The notes beneath the pieces are model-generated. The model did no database searches and was not told the DNA's origin. It saw only the letters and a program-made list of their open reading frames with translations. Below are positions 18,101 to 27,849 of a stretch of DNA of 49,359 bases, one piece after another (within the stretch, counting starts at the first letter, position 1; each line of letters begins with the position of its first letter). The stretch comes from Streptomyces sp. NRRL F-6492 (GTDB lineage Bacteria > Actinomycetota > Actinomycetes > Streptomycetales > Streptomycetaceae): assembly GCF_001280125.1 (NCBI RefSeq), contig NZ_LGEG01000237.1:1-49359 (forward strand). The letters run 5' to 3'. A program made the translations under genes and the position numbers.

Positions 18101-20836
18101 TCAGAAGGATGTGAACCGGACGCGAGGCGGGAAGTGCTCGGTGCCGGTCACGGGCCCGTAGACCTCCACCGTTTCCAGGTGGGGCAGGGAGGCGAGCGGC
18201 GCCAGGTCCAACGCAGCTCTGGAGTCACGCCAACGCAGTTCGAAATGCCTCAGCCGGGCGGACGGCGACATGGGCGGCATGCCGCCCCGCTCCCCGCCGA
18301 AGCGCTCCAGGCGGAGGTAGGTCGGATCGCACAGGGACAGAAGCGCGGCCACACGATCGGTGGAGACCATGCCGTTGATGTCCAGCCACGGGGCGGTCAG
18401 GCCGAGCCGAATCAGTTCGTCTGCTTCGGCGTCCCGGTGGACCGTGAAGATGAGACCCCCCGGATCGAGGTGCGTCACGATCTCATCGGCGTAGGAGCGC
18501 GGGTCGAAGCGAAACCACGACCAGATGAGCTGTGAACGTACCTCCAGAGAGGGATGCCGTACGAAGCGGGCCAGGTAGAGGAGGGCCGCGTCGGTCGTGA
18601 CGTGAGACGCGGTGGTCACCGAATAAATCGCTTCCTCAAGGGTCAGTTCCTCCGGTGCGCCCAGCAGTCCGAGGACCAGCGGTCCCACCTCCGCCAGCTG
18701 CCGGGCCTCCTCGGGCGACCGCGGCGGAACCACCTCCCCCGTCCTCCGCAGCACCTCCGCCCGGATCTCCGGGGACAGCTCCGTCGCGTGGTCCAGGGCC
18801 GTCGCCGCCAGCAGGGTGAGCCTCATGCGTACGCGGTGGTCCTCCGTCGAGTCCGCAGCCGACAGCAGCTCCCGCAGGATCTCCGCGCACTCGCGCGGCC
18901 GAGCATGCCCCACCGCCATGCGGATCACGTCCTCCCACTGGTCGTCGGCCGCGTGGCGGACGAGGACGCCGATGTCCCAGTGGTCCACGAGGGCCTTCGC
19001 GGCCAGGTGGTCCTGGAAGGTGCGGTGGACGAACTCGACCGTGTCGGCCGTGGGCTCGCGCAGGAGACCGCTGCGGTGGAGGAGGTGGGTGAAGACCCGG
19101 TCCGGGGGGTACGCCGAGGCGTCCGGGACCGCCGGGACGGCCTCGGCGACGATCGACGCGGCGTGCGCGCGGTCCAGCTGCGTGCGCCCGTTCAGCGTCA
19201 GCCAGTACGCCAGGCGCTGGATCAGCTGGATCTGCGGGGCCTCGTCGAGGACGATCCCGGTCGGGGCGCCCATGTCCCGCTCCCGGTCCCGCCGGGACAG
19301 GAGCATGGACAGGGCCGCCTCGTAGAGCGCCTTGCGGCCCCGGGGCAGGAAGCCGCGCCGGTCGCGGTGGAGGGCGCAGATCAGACCGCACATCAGGGGG
19401 TTGGTGGCGAGCTGGGCCACGTGCTCGGCGGTGCGCAGCGCGTCCAGGAGCGGCTGCTCGTGGACCGCCGCGTCCGGTCCTGCGGCCTCGTGCCAGCGGC
19501 GTACGAAGGCGGTGACCTCCGCGCGGGCCATGGGCGCGAGGGTCAGCTCGGTGAAACCGTCCGGGGCCAGCCAGTCGTCCCGTACGGCGGTGGGGCGCGA
19601 GGTGACGAGCCAGCGGTTGCCCCCGTACGCGCCGAGGAGGTCGCGCAGCCAGTCCCGGGCCCGGCCGCGCTCGGCCTCGGGGATCTCGTCGATGCCGTCG
19701 ACCAGGACCAGCCCCCGCCCGGCCGCGAGGACCCGGTCGGTCCAGCCGTCGGGCGGGGTGAGCGGGCAGCCGGCGGCGGACAGGAAGCGGTCGGGGGAGG
19801 GGAGCCGCTCGCCGTGGCGGGTGAGGGCGCGCAGGGGCAGGACGAAGGGGACGCGGCCCCGGAGGTAGGCCATGCCCTCCGGCCGGTCCTCGGTCGCCGC
19901 CGCCGAGACCGTCAGCCACTGGACGAGCGTGGTCTTGCCGGAGCCCGCGAGGCCGCGAAGGAGGACCTTGTCGTGGCGGGCGAGGGCGAGGTCGGCGCGG
20001 ACGGAGGCCTGTTCCCGCTGCGGGAGACGGGGGCGCTCCTCCCGTCCGGACGCCTCGCGCGCGCCCTCCCGTCCGGACGCCTCGCGCGCGCCCTCCCGTC
20101 CGGAGGTCTCGTGCGCGCCCTCCCCGCCCGTCGCCTCCAGGGACAGGTACGCCGTGTCCAGGGGCCACTCGTCCGGCGAGTGGTGCAGGTCGACGCCGTA
20201 GATCGTCAGGCGGCCGTGCTTCTTCGCGAGGTGCGCCAGGTAGCGGCGTTCGAAGGCCGCGTCCTCGCCCTCGGGCGCCGGGACGCGGGTCAGGACGGCG
20301 TCGACCCGGGCGAGGAGCTCGGCCTGGGCGCGGGTCTGCTCGACCAGGCCGCGGGCGATGAAGGTGGAGCGCCGGGTGAAGAACTCCAGGATGTGGAGGC
20401 AGGCCCACTCGGTCATGGTCTCCAGGTAGAGGGCCGAGTCGGTGGAGAGGCCGTCGGGGGCCGGGGCGGCGGCCCGCAGCCGGCGGGCGAGGTCGCGGTG
20501 GCCGAGGCGGACGGCCTGGACGTCGTCCATGTCGAGGTCGCCGAGGGCCAGCAGGTTCGCGGCGAGGGCGTCGGTGACGGCCTCGGTCTCGTCGGCGGGG
20601 AACGGCGGCTCCCCGGCCCCCTGCCGGGAGCGTTCGACCAGGGTGGCCGCGAGCTTGCGGACGTCCTTCTCGGTGAGGGTGCGCTTCTCGCCCCGGAAGG
20701 AGACGAGGCCGGAGAGCCGGACCTCGGCGTCCTTGCGGACCAGGCCCGCCCCGGGGCCCTCGCTCGCGAGGAGCTTCTTCAGGAGCGGGCCGATCGCGGC
20801 CGAGGCGAGGCGCGTGCCGATGAGTGCCGGTTCCAT
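18101..20836 (-). CDS. NACHT-domain NTPase with NLR-like layout (candidate defence protein)
   Basis: 911 residues from ATG 20836. Residues 1-230 are mostly helical, an N-terminal NACHT-associated region (MEPALIGTRLASAAIGPLLKKL; VRKLAATLVERSR). Residues about 240-270 are a repeat linker. The NACHT module follows: Walker A GLAGSGKTTLVQW (295-302), Walker B GLVLVDGIDEIPE with D380 and D383-E384, sensor-like RWLVTSRPTAVRDDW, then the helical and winged region (LATNPLMCGLICALHRD; VEFVHRTFQDHLAAKAL, the conserved F-H-RTFQDYLAA-type motif). About 620-780 look like helical repeats, and the last ~130 residues have Leu-rich-repeat character (RHFELRW; LAPLASLPHLETVEVYG). Bacterial NACHT proteins of this type include demonstrated antiphage proteins. 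No effector enzyme domain is recognisable, and no partner gene is adjacent. Confidence 0.9.
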   Translation of the reverse strand: MEPALIGTRLASAAIGPLLKKLLASEGPGAGLVRKDAEVRLSGLVSFRGEKRTLTEKDVRKLAATLVERSRQGAGEPPFPADETEAVTDALAANLLALGDLDMDDVQAVRLGHRDLARRLRAAAPAPDGLSTDSALYLETMTEWACLHILEFFTRRSTFIARGLVEQTRAQAELLARVDAVLTRVPAPEGEDAAFERRYLAHLAKKHGRLTIYGVDLHHSPDEWPLDTAYLSLEATGGEGAHETSGREGAREASGREGAREASGREERPRLPQREQASVRADLALARHDKVLLRGLAGSGKTTLVQWLTVSAAATEDRPEGMAYLRGRVPFVLPLRALTRHGERLPSPDRFLSAAGCPLTPPDGWTDRVLAAGRGLVLVDGIDEIPEAERGRARDWLRDLLGAYGGNRWLVTSRPTAVRDDWLAPDGFTELTLAPMARAEVTAFVRRWHEAAGPDAAVHEQPLLDALRTAEHVAQLATNPLMCGLICALHRDRRGFLPRGRKALYEAALSMLLSRRDRERDMGAPTGIVLDEAPQIQLIQRLAYWLTLNGRTQLDRAHAASIVAEAVPAVPDASAYPPDRVFTHLLHRSGLLREPTADTVEFVHRTFQDHLAAKALVDHWDIGVLVRHAADDQWEDVIRMAVGHARPRECAEILRELLSAADSTEDHRVRMRLTLLAATALDHATELSPEIRAEVLRRTGEVVPPRSPEEARQLAEVGPLVLGLLGAPEELTLEEAIYSVTTASHVTTDAALLYLARFVRHPSLEVRSQLIWSWFRFDPRSYADEIVTHLDPGGLIFTVHRDAEADELIRLGLTAPWLDINGMVSTDRVAALLSLCDPTYLRLERFGGERGGMPPMSPSARLRHFELRWRDSRAALDLAPLASLPHLETVEVYGPVTGTEHFPPRVRFTSF
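20041..20121 (-). repeat. Three 27-bp tandem repeats in the NACHT gene
   Basis: Copies at 20041-20067 and 20068-20094 are identical; the copy at 20095-20121 differs at a few bases. They encode the nonapeptide SGREGAREA (with one SGREGAHET variant) in the linker between the N-terminal helical region and the NACHT module. All in frame. Confidence 0.9.
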
Positions 20837-21408
20837 TGGTGACCCCCTGTGTCTCCCCGAAGCGGTCAGCGTAGTGGGGGAGGCGTCCGGCGGCGGCCCG
20901 AGGTGTGACCCGGGCCCCTTCCGGACCCCTTTTCCGGCTTTCCGAATCCCCCGAAGTGGCCCCGGTCACGTGACCCAGGTCCCATCCGGAATGCCTTTTC
21001 GCGTGACCCAGGTCCCATCCGGAACGCCCCCCTGGTGACAAGGCGCACAGGGGTTTCGAGGGGTACTAACCGGAATAGTGGTGAACATTGGTGTTTATTT
21101 CGGACATGTGGGCATGAAGCGGCGGGTCGAAGGTCCCGATGGGTCCCGGTCCGGGCCCGGAGCGGCCTCCTGGGCGGTCCGAGCCGCCGAGACGTGCGGT
21201 TAAACCGGTTTTCTTGGGTGGTTATGTCCGATTTCGCAGCCCCGGCTCCGGGTGGTCAAGACCTGAACTTCTCTGGTGATCGCTACGACGCTATGTCGTA
21301 GATGGGGTGTTTTGGCCTGGATGGGGGTCCGGGTTACCAAGGATGAGCAAGCCCGACGCCGCACCGAAAGCGCGTCGGGTCCCGTACTCCCCGGAGGTTT
21401 TCCCCCGT
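20837..21408. promoter_or_regulatory. Divergent intergenic region between the NACHT gene and the M23 peptidase (572 bp)
   Basis: No coding region is supported. The part near the NACHT start has three related direct repeats (see separate entry) and the 12-bp palindrome GGTCACGTGACC (20964-20975). From about 21062 to 21115 the DNA is AT-richer (ACTAACCGGAATAGTGG, GTGTTTATTTCGG), a likely promoter area for the peptidase. The rest (21120-21390) is GC-rich leader with several possible hairpins but no riboswitch I can confirm. GGAGG at 21393-21397 is the probable ribosome binding site of the peptidase. Confidence 0.5.
20905..21023. repeat. Three spaced direct repeats upstream of the NACHT gene
   Basis: A 21-bp element beginning GTGACCCAGGTCCC and ending ATCCGGA is perfect at 20970-20990 and 21003-21023. 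A diverged copy (GTGACCCGGGCCCCTTCCGG) is at 20905-20925. Spacing is 33 bp between the two good copies and 65 bp, about twice that, to the diverged one. Confidence 0.85.
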
Positions 21409-22113
21409 ATGTCGAAGCGCGTTATGAACCCCGCCACCCGTGCCGCCGCCGTCGCTCTCGCCACTGCCGGCCTGGGGGCGTCGCTGGTGGCCGGAGCAGG
21501 GTCCGCCTTCGCCGCCGAGGGCAAGGCCGTCGTCCCGACCGCCGCGACCGCGTCCGCCGCCGTCGCCGCCCAGGCCGAGACCCAGGCGCACCTCGCCGCC
21601 CAGGTGAAGGCCGCCGCCGCGAAGACCGTCACCGTCAAGGCGACCGCCGTGAAGGCGACCGCCACCAAGAAGGCCGCCGCCGCCAAGAAGGCTCCGGCCT
21701 GGGTGAAGCCGGTCAGCTCCTACAGCCTCAGCGCCAGCTTCAACCAGGGCGGCGCCATGTGGGCCCACAAGCACTCCGGCCAGGACTTCGCCGTCCCGGT
21801 CGGCACCCCGGTCAAGGCCGCCGGCGCCGGCACCGTCGTGAAGGCCGGCCCGTACGGCGGCGGCGACGGCCCCGCGTACGGCAACGCCATCGTGGTCAAG
21901 CACGCCAACGGCACGTACTCGCAGTACGCCCACCTGTCGAAGATCCAGGTCAAGATCGGCCAGAAGGTCGGCGCCGGTCAGCGCATCGCCCTCTCGGGCA
22001 ACACCGGCAACTCCTCCGGCCCCCACCTGCACTTCGAGATCCGCACCACCCCGAACTACGGCTCCGCCGTCAACCCGGCCGCCTTCCTGCGCGCCCACGG
22101 CGTCGGCATCTGA
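21409..22113 (+). CDS. Secreted M23-family peptidoglycan endopeptidase
   Basis: 234 residues from ATG 21409, chosen because GGAGG lies 11 bases ahead; an in-frame ATG at 21343 is possible but would bury the signal peptide. Residues 1-35 are a signal peptide (KRVMNPATRAAAVALATAGL, cleavage near AFA/AEG). An Ala/Lys/Thr-rich linker (about 40-105) precedes the LytM/M23 domain: HKHSGQDFAVPVGTPVKA (His and Asp ligands), GTVVKAG, YSQYAHLSKI and PHLHFEI (third ligand motif). Such zinc peptidases cut cross-bridges in the wall during growth. The gene is convergent with the TetR gene 20 bp away. Confidence 0.92.
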   Translation: MSKRVMNPATRAAAVALATAGLGASLVAGAGSAFAAEGKAVVPTAATASAAVAAQAETQAHLAAQVKAAAAKTVTVKATAVKATATKKAAAAKKAPAWVKPVSSYSLSASFNQGGAMWAHKHSGQDFAVPVGTPVKAAGAGTVVKAGPYGGGDGPAYGNAIVVKHANGTYSQYAHLSKIQVKIGQKVGAGQRIALSGNTGNSSGPHLHFEIRTTPNYGSAVNPAAFLRAHGVGI

Positions 22114-22133
22114 TCGCCGGACCCGCTGTGAAC

Positions 22134-22691
22134 CTATGAGGCCCGGTGGGCCTCGTCGATGAGATCGAGGGCGACCTCGAGGACCGCTTCGTGCTTGTCC
22201 TCGGGGTCGCCCTCGACGTTCTGCATGAAGAACGTGCCCGCGTGGAGGGTGAAGACCGCGCTGATGCAGCGGACCTTCTCCTTGACGGGGAAGTCGTCGT
22301 CGTACAGCAGGCCGGTCAGCGTGACCATGCGCTCCTTGAAGGTGAGCCCGACGCTCAGCTCGCGCACGGTGGCCTGGTTCTCCTGCATGAAGCGGTAGAG
22401 CGGCGCCGCCGCGCGCAGCGCCACCTGGTAGCGGCGCACGACCTCCCGCTTGGTCTCGACCGTGCGGGGCTGCTCCCCGGCCCACGCGATCAGCTCGTCC
22501 ATGGGCCTGGTCAGGTCCTCGAAGATCCCGACCAGGATGTCCTCCTTGGTCTTGAAGTGGTAGTAGAGCGCCGCCTTGGTCACGTCGAGGCGTTCCGCGA
22601 TCTCGCGCAGGGAGGTCTTCTCGTAGCCCTGCTCCGCGAAGAGTTCGAGGGCCACGTCCTGGATGCGCTGACGGGTGTTGCCTCGGGCCAT
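22134..22691 (-). CDS. TetR-family repressor of the adjacent efflux gene
   Basis: 185 residues from ATG 22691, with GGAGGG 7 bases ahead. The N-terminal helix-turn-helix is clear: RIQDVALELFAEQGYEKTSLREIAERLDVTKAALYYHFKTKEDI (in pieces: ALELFAEQGYEKTSLREIAERL and VTKAALYYHFKTKEDIL). The ligand domain has no identified family features. It is divergent from the MFS transporter at 22794, and the 102-bp gap contains a large inverted repeat overlapping both likely promoters. By analogy with many Streptomyces TetR/MFS pairs it should repress both genes and be released by a drug-like ligand. Confidence 0.92.
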   Translation of the reverse strand: MARGNTRQRIQDVALELFAEQGYEKTSLREIAERLDVTKAALYYHFKTKEDILVGIFEDLTRPMDELIAWAGEQPRTVETKREVVRRYQVALRAAAPLYRFMQENQATVRELSVGLTFKERMVTLTGLLYDDDFPVKEKVRCISAVFTLHAGTFFMQNVEGDPEDKHEAVLEVALDLIDEAHRAS

Positions 22692-22716
22692 GGGGTGCCC
22701 TCCACTTTCCAAAGAA

Positions 22717-24374
<1,658 letters not shown>

Positions 24375-24389
24375 GACCCGCGGGCACGA

Positions 24390-24431
24390 CGACGGGGCCG
24401 GCCCCCCTTGGAGGGGGGTGCGGCCCCGTCG
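24390..24431. terminator. Terminator between the MFS and cseC genes
   Basis: CGACGGGGCCG (24390-24400) pairs with CGGCCCCGTCG (24421-24431), and CCCCCC pairs with GGGGGG inside, with a small mismatch between. The genes on both sides converge on it. Confidence 0.85.
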
Positions 24432-24446
24432 CCGTACCCGGTGTCC

Positions 24447-25766
24447 CTACTGTTTCGGCAGCCGCAGGACCGGGAAGCTGCCCGTGTTCGTCGGCGCGTG
24501 GTCCGGGAGCCACAGGACCGCGATGGCCCCGCCCACCCCGTTCGGCGCCCCCTCCGACGCCACGTTCCGGAAGGTCAGCCGGGCGCCCAGGACCCGGGCC
24601 TGGCCCGACGCGATCGTCAGGCCCAGGCCGTGGCCCTGGCCCGCGCGGTCGCTCGACCCCGTACGGAACCGGCTCGGCCCCTCCCTGAGGAGGGCCTCGG
24701 GGAAGCCGGGACCGTGGTCGCGGACGCGCACCACCCGGCCCTCGACCGTCACCTCCACCGGCGGCTTCCCGTGCTTGGCCGCGTTGGCGAGGAGATTGCC
24801 CAGGACCCGTTCGAGCCGGCGCGGGTCGGTGTTCACCCAGGAGTCGTGCACGACCCGGACGACGACCTCCGGGTCCAGGGCCCGCACCCGCCGCTCCACG
24901 AACTCCCCGAGCGCGATCTCCTGGAGCTCGGCCCGCTCCGACGCGCTGTCCAGCCGGGCCACCTCAAGGACGTCCTCGACCAGCGTCCGCATCGCCTGCG
25001 CCCGGTCCCGCACCAGCTCCGTCGGACGCCCCGGCGGCAGCAGCTCGGCCGCCGTGAGCAGCCCCGTGACGGGGGTCCGCAGCTCGTGCGCGATGTCCGC
25101 GGTGACCCGCCGCTCGGCCTCGATCCGCTCGTTCAGGGCGTCGGTCAGGGCGTCGACCGCCCGCGCCAGGTCGTCGGTCTCGTCCCGTACGACCCCGCCG
25201 ACGGCCTCCCGCACCCGTACGTCCGTGTTGCCCTGGGCGACCCGGCCGGCCGCGACGGCCGCCTTCCGCAGCCGCCGCGAGAGCCGGCCGCCGATGAGCA
25301 CACCGAGCGCGCACCCGCCGAAGACCACCGAGACCGAGCCGATGACGAGCGCCCGGTCCAGATCGCCCATGAGCTTCGCGCTGCGGTCGGCGAAGGGGAT
25401 GTGCAGCGAGAGCACGTCGCCGTTGGCGAGCGGCACGGCCGCCCACACGTCGGGCGGGCCGCCGTGCCGGTGCTCCTGCACGTAGGTGCCGCGCCGGTTG
25501 TCCCGCATCAGCCGGTCGAGCTGGTGCGGCAGCGCCGGATCGTTGATCTTGGTGCCGAAGCGGGGCTCCTTCGGCTTCGACGTCTCGTACAGCCGCTGGG
25601 CGAAGAGCAGCCGCTCCATCTGCACGTCGCGCGCGTTGTCGAGCATCGAGATGCGGGCGGCGTTGTGCACGACCACGCTCAGGGTGACCGCGATGAGGGC
25701 GCCGACCGCCGCGATGGCGACGGCGATCTTCCAGCGGACCCCGGTGCGCAGGGGAAACGGTCTCAC
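24447..25766 (-). CDS. cseC: CseC sensor histidine kinase (cell-envelope stress)
   Basis: 439 residues. TM1 is about 14-35 and TM2 about 139-160, so about 100 residues face outside. HAMP follows (about 161-213, ending TDALNERIEAERR), then HisKA with VTADIAHELRTPVTGLL (His227) and the ATPase boxes: NLLANAAKHGKPP (N), VRDHGPGFPEALL (G1) and GHGLGLTIA (G2). The start overlaps the cseB stop. In S. coelicolor CseC senses cell-wall damage, phosphorylates CseB and thereby turns on sigE. The set of four genes in this order leaves little doubt about identity. Confidence 0.94.
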   Translation of the reverse strand: MRPFPLRTGVRWKIAVAIAAVGALIAVTLSVVVHNAARISMLDNARDVQMERLLFAQRLYETSKPKEPRFGTKINDPALPHQLDRLMRDNRRGTYVQEHRHGGPPDVWAAVPLANGDVLSLHIPFADRSAKLMGDLDRALVIGSVSVVFGGCALGVLIGGRLSRRLRKAAVAAGRVAQGNTDVRVREAVGGVVRDETDDLARAVDALTDALNERIEAERRVTADIAHELRTPVTGLLTAAELLPPGRPTELVRDRAQAMRTLVEDVLEVARLDSASERAELQEIALGEFVERRVRALDPEVVVRVVHDSWVNTDPRRLERVLGNLLANAAKHGKPPVEVTVEGRVVRVRDHGPGFPEALLREGPSRFRTGSSDRAGQGHGLGLTIASGQARVLGARLTFRNVASEGAPNGVGGAIAVLWLPDHAPTNTGSFPVLRLPKQ

Positions 25767-26464
25767 CCGCCCTGGCCCCTGAGCTTGTAGCCGAAGCCGC
25801 GGACGGTCTCGATCCTGTCCTGGCCGATCTTGGCCCGCAGTCGCTGCACGTGCACGTCCACGACCCGGGTGTCGCCGCCCCAGCCGTAGTCCCAGACCCG
25901 CTCCAGGAGCTTGTCCCGGGACAGCACGGTGCCCGGCGCGGACGAGAACTCCAGGAGCAGCCGCATCTCGGTCGGGGTCAGCGCCACCGGCGCCCCGCCC
26001 CTCCTGACCTCCATGCCCTCGGTGTCGATCTCCAGGTCCCCGAAGGCCAGCAGCCCGCCGTCCCCCCGCTCGTCCCCGCCCTCGCCGCCGCCGGCGTGCC
26101 CGAAGCGGCGCAGCACGGCCCGGATGCGGGCCATCAGCACCGAGCCGTCGAAGGGCTTGGTGACGTAGTCGTCCGCCCCGGCCTCCAGGCCGAGGACGAC
26201 GTCGATGGAGTCGGCGCGCGCCGACAGCATGATCACCGGGACCGTCGACTCGTCGCGGATGCGGCGGCAGAGGCTGACGCCGTCCATGCCCGGCAGCATC
26301 ACGTCGAGCAGGGCGATGTCCGGCCGCCGCGCCCGGAAGGAGTCCAGGCCGGAGAGGCCGTCGGGCATGGCCGTGACCCGGAAGCCGTCCCGCTCCAGGG
26401 CGAGCTGGGTGGCCTCACGGATGACGTCGTCGTCCTCGACGAACAGGACGTGGGTTTCGGCCAT
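25763..26464 (-). CDS. cseB: CseB OmpR-type response regulator
   Basis: 233 residues. The receiver (1-118) has acidic residues 10-12, phospho-acceptor Asp54 in IALLDVMLPGMDG and Lys104 in VTKPFDG. The trans_reg_C winged helix covers about 135-230: LALTPTEMRLLLEFSSAPG-type segment, LSRDKLLERVWDYGW and VVDVHVQRLRAKIG, ending GFGYKLRGQGG. The linker between the domains is Gly/Glu-rich (GHAGGGEGGDERGDGG). It lies between cseA and cseC, and its stop overlaps the cseC start by 4 bp. Its target should be the sigE promoter upstream. Confidence 0.95.
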   Translation of the reverse strand: MAETHVLFVEDDDVIREATQLALERDGFRVTAMPDGLSGLDSFRARRPDIALLDVMLPGMDGVSLCRRIRDESTVPVIMLSARADSIDVVLGLEAGADDYVTKPFDGSVLMARIRAVLRRFGHAGGGEGGDERGDGGLLAFGDLEIDTEGMEVRRGGAPVALTPTEMRLLLEFSSAPGTVLSRDKLLERVWDYGWGGDTRVVDVHVQRLRAKIGQDRIETVRGFGYKLRGQGG

Positions 26465-26527
26465 CGTGGGTCTTCCTCCGGGGTCGGTGCGTCTTTCCGT
26501 GTCTCTTCGCGCGTCCTCGGGCGCGGC

Positions 26528-27289
26528 TCAGCCCGCGGGGGACGCGCTCGGCGCGGGCTCCAGGCCCTCGCCCTCGCCGACCGACCGGCTGTAGTCGTTG
26601 TGGACCCAGTCGTGCTGGACGAACCGGCTGCCCGTCCAGCGGTAGGTGATCACGTCCTCGCCCGAGGGGTACGCGACCGGGTCGCCCTTCGCGTACACCT
26701 GCTTGGTGACGATCAGGTCGCCCCGGTCGATCGTGGCGTACACCGCCGCGTCCTCGGCCTTGAAGACGTTCTCGTAGCCGCCGTTCCGGTCGCGGTAGAC
26801 GTACGTGCCGATGCCGATGCCGTCACCGCAGGTCATCACGTTGACGACGACGTCGGGGGCGGAGGCGTCGGTGAGGTTGCCGTAGGAGGCGTCCACCGGG
26901 TACGAGTCCGCGGCGCACGGCTTCAGGTCGGCCTTGAACCGCTCGCCGATCCTCGGATCGCCCTTGAGCAGCTCGACCGGGTCCACCCGCTCCGCCGACT
27001 GGGGGCCCGCGGTGGCCGAGGGCGAGGGGGTGGGGGCGGCCGAGGCGATCCCGTCGGTGCGGGCCGCGCCCTCGTCGCGGGAGCCCGTGCCGCCGGTGGA
27101 GCAGGCGGCCAGGGAGAGGCCGACGGCGACGAGCCCGGCCGTCGCCGTGGCGCCCGCCGCCCGGACGGTACGCCGAGGGCGGCGGCGCCCGGCCGGAAGC
27201 CGGTCGCCGCCGCCGGGGCCGCTGCCGAAGGGGTCGCCGAAGGGGCCGTCGTGTCTTCCGCCGTCGGGCCCGTCGTCTATGCCGCGCAC
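26528..27289 (-). CDS. cseA: CseA-like lipoprotein
   Basis: About 253 residues from GTG 27289. An Arg-rich cytoplasmic stretch (PAGRRRPRRTVRAAG) precedes a hydrophobic helix ending LSLAACSTGG, a lipobox with Cys as the anchor. The outer part is a Ser/Ala/Pro-rich linker then a globular domain (VDPVELLKGDPRIGERFKADLKPC; VVVNVMTCGDGIGIGTYVY; ITYRWTGSRFVQHDWV). CseA negatively modulates the SigE response from outside the membrane in S. coelicolor. Its proposed start overlaps the sigE 3' end by 13 bp; alternative starts inside the Arg-rich region would remove that overlap. It is followed by cseB with a 63-bp gap. Confidence 0.88.
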   Translation of the reverse strand: MRGIDDGPDGGRHDGPFGDPFGSGPGGGDRLPAGRRRPRRTVRAAGATATAGLVAVGLSLAACSTGGTGSRDEGAARTDGIASAAPTPSPSATAGPQSAERVDPVELLKGDPRIGERFKADLKPCAADSYPVDASYGNLTDASAPDVVVNVMTCGDGIGIGTYVYRDRNGGYENVFKAEDAAVYATIDRGDLIVTKQVYAKGDPVAYPSGEDVITYRWTGSRFVQHDWVHNDYSRSVGEGEGLEPAPSASPAG

Positions 27290-27849
27290 CGCTCCCGACC
27301 CCCTTGGTCGCCTCGTACGGTCGTCCGCTCCCCGGTCCGCCCCAGGGCGCGGGCGTCGAGGTCGCGGCTCTCCAGCTCCTGCCGGAGCCGGGCGAGCGCG
27401 CGGTGGAGCGTGGACTTCACCGTACCGGTCGACATGCCGAGCGCCGCCGCCGTCTCCTCCGTGCTCATCTGTTCCCAGTGCCGCAGGACGACGACGCTGC
27501 GCTGCTTCGGCGCGAGCACCTTCAGGACGTCCATCAGGAGGGCCCGGTCGGCGTGCTGCTCGGTCGCGTCGGCCACGCTCGCGTCGGGCAGCTGCTCGGT
27601 CGGCACCTCTTCGAGCTTGCGGGAGCGCCACCACTCGGTCCGGGTGTTGATCATGACCCGGCGCAGATAGGCGTCGGCGAGGGACTTGTCGGCGATGCCG
27701 TCCCAGCGCCCGTACGTACGGGCCAGGGCCGTCTGGAGGAGGTCCTGGGCGTCGACGGGGTCGGCCACGAGACGGCGCGCGCTGCGCAGCAGGGCGTCCT
27801 GCCGCGTGCGTACGTACTCCTCGAAGTCGAGCACCTCACCGTGCCTCAT
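27277..27849 (-). CDS. sigE: ECF sigma factor SigE
   Basis: 190 residues from ATG 27849, which has GGAGG 8 bases before it; another in-frame ATG lies just upstream and overlaps that site. Region 2 is FEEYVRTRQDALLRSARRLV, DPVDAQDLLQTALARTYGRW and AYLRRVMINTRTEWWR; region 4 is VLAPKQRSVVVLRHWEQMSTEETAAALGMSTGTVKSTLHRALARLR (in pieces: PKQRSVVVLRHWEQMSTEET and LGMSTGTVKSTLHRAL). SigE directs the cell-envelope stress regulon. The C-terminus (GRTGERTTVRGDQGGRERCAA) seems longer than I remember for S. coelicolor and carries the stretch overlapped by cseA. No anti-sigma gene is adjacent; control is by CseB. Confidence 0.95.
   Translation of the reverse strand: MRHGEVLDFEEYVRTRQDALLRSARRLVADPVDAQDLLQTALARTYGRWDGIADKSLADAYLRRVMINTRTEWWRSRKLEEVPTEQLPDASVADATEQHADRALLMDVLKVLAPKQRSVVVLRHWEQMSTEETAAALGMSTGTVKSTLHRALARLRQELESRDLDARALGRTGERTTVRGDQGGRERCAA

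Noticed and set aside
21116..21390. Possible c-di-AMP (ydaO-type) riboswitch ahead of the M23 peptidase
   Set aside because: Wall hydrolase genes in Streptomyces often have one, and disA is nearby, but the conserved GCCGAAT and GTCAGCTAACCTCG-like core was not found in this leader.
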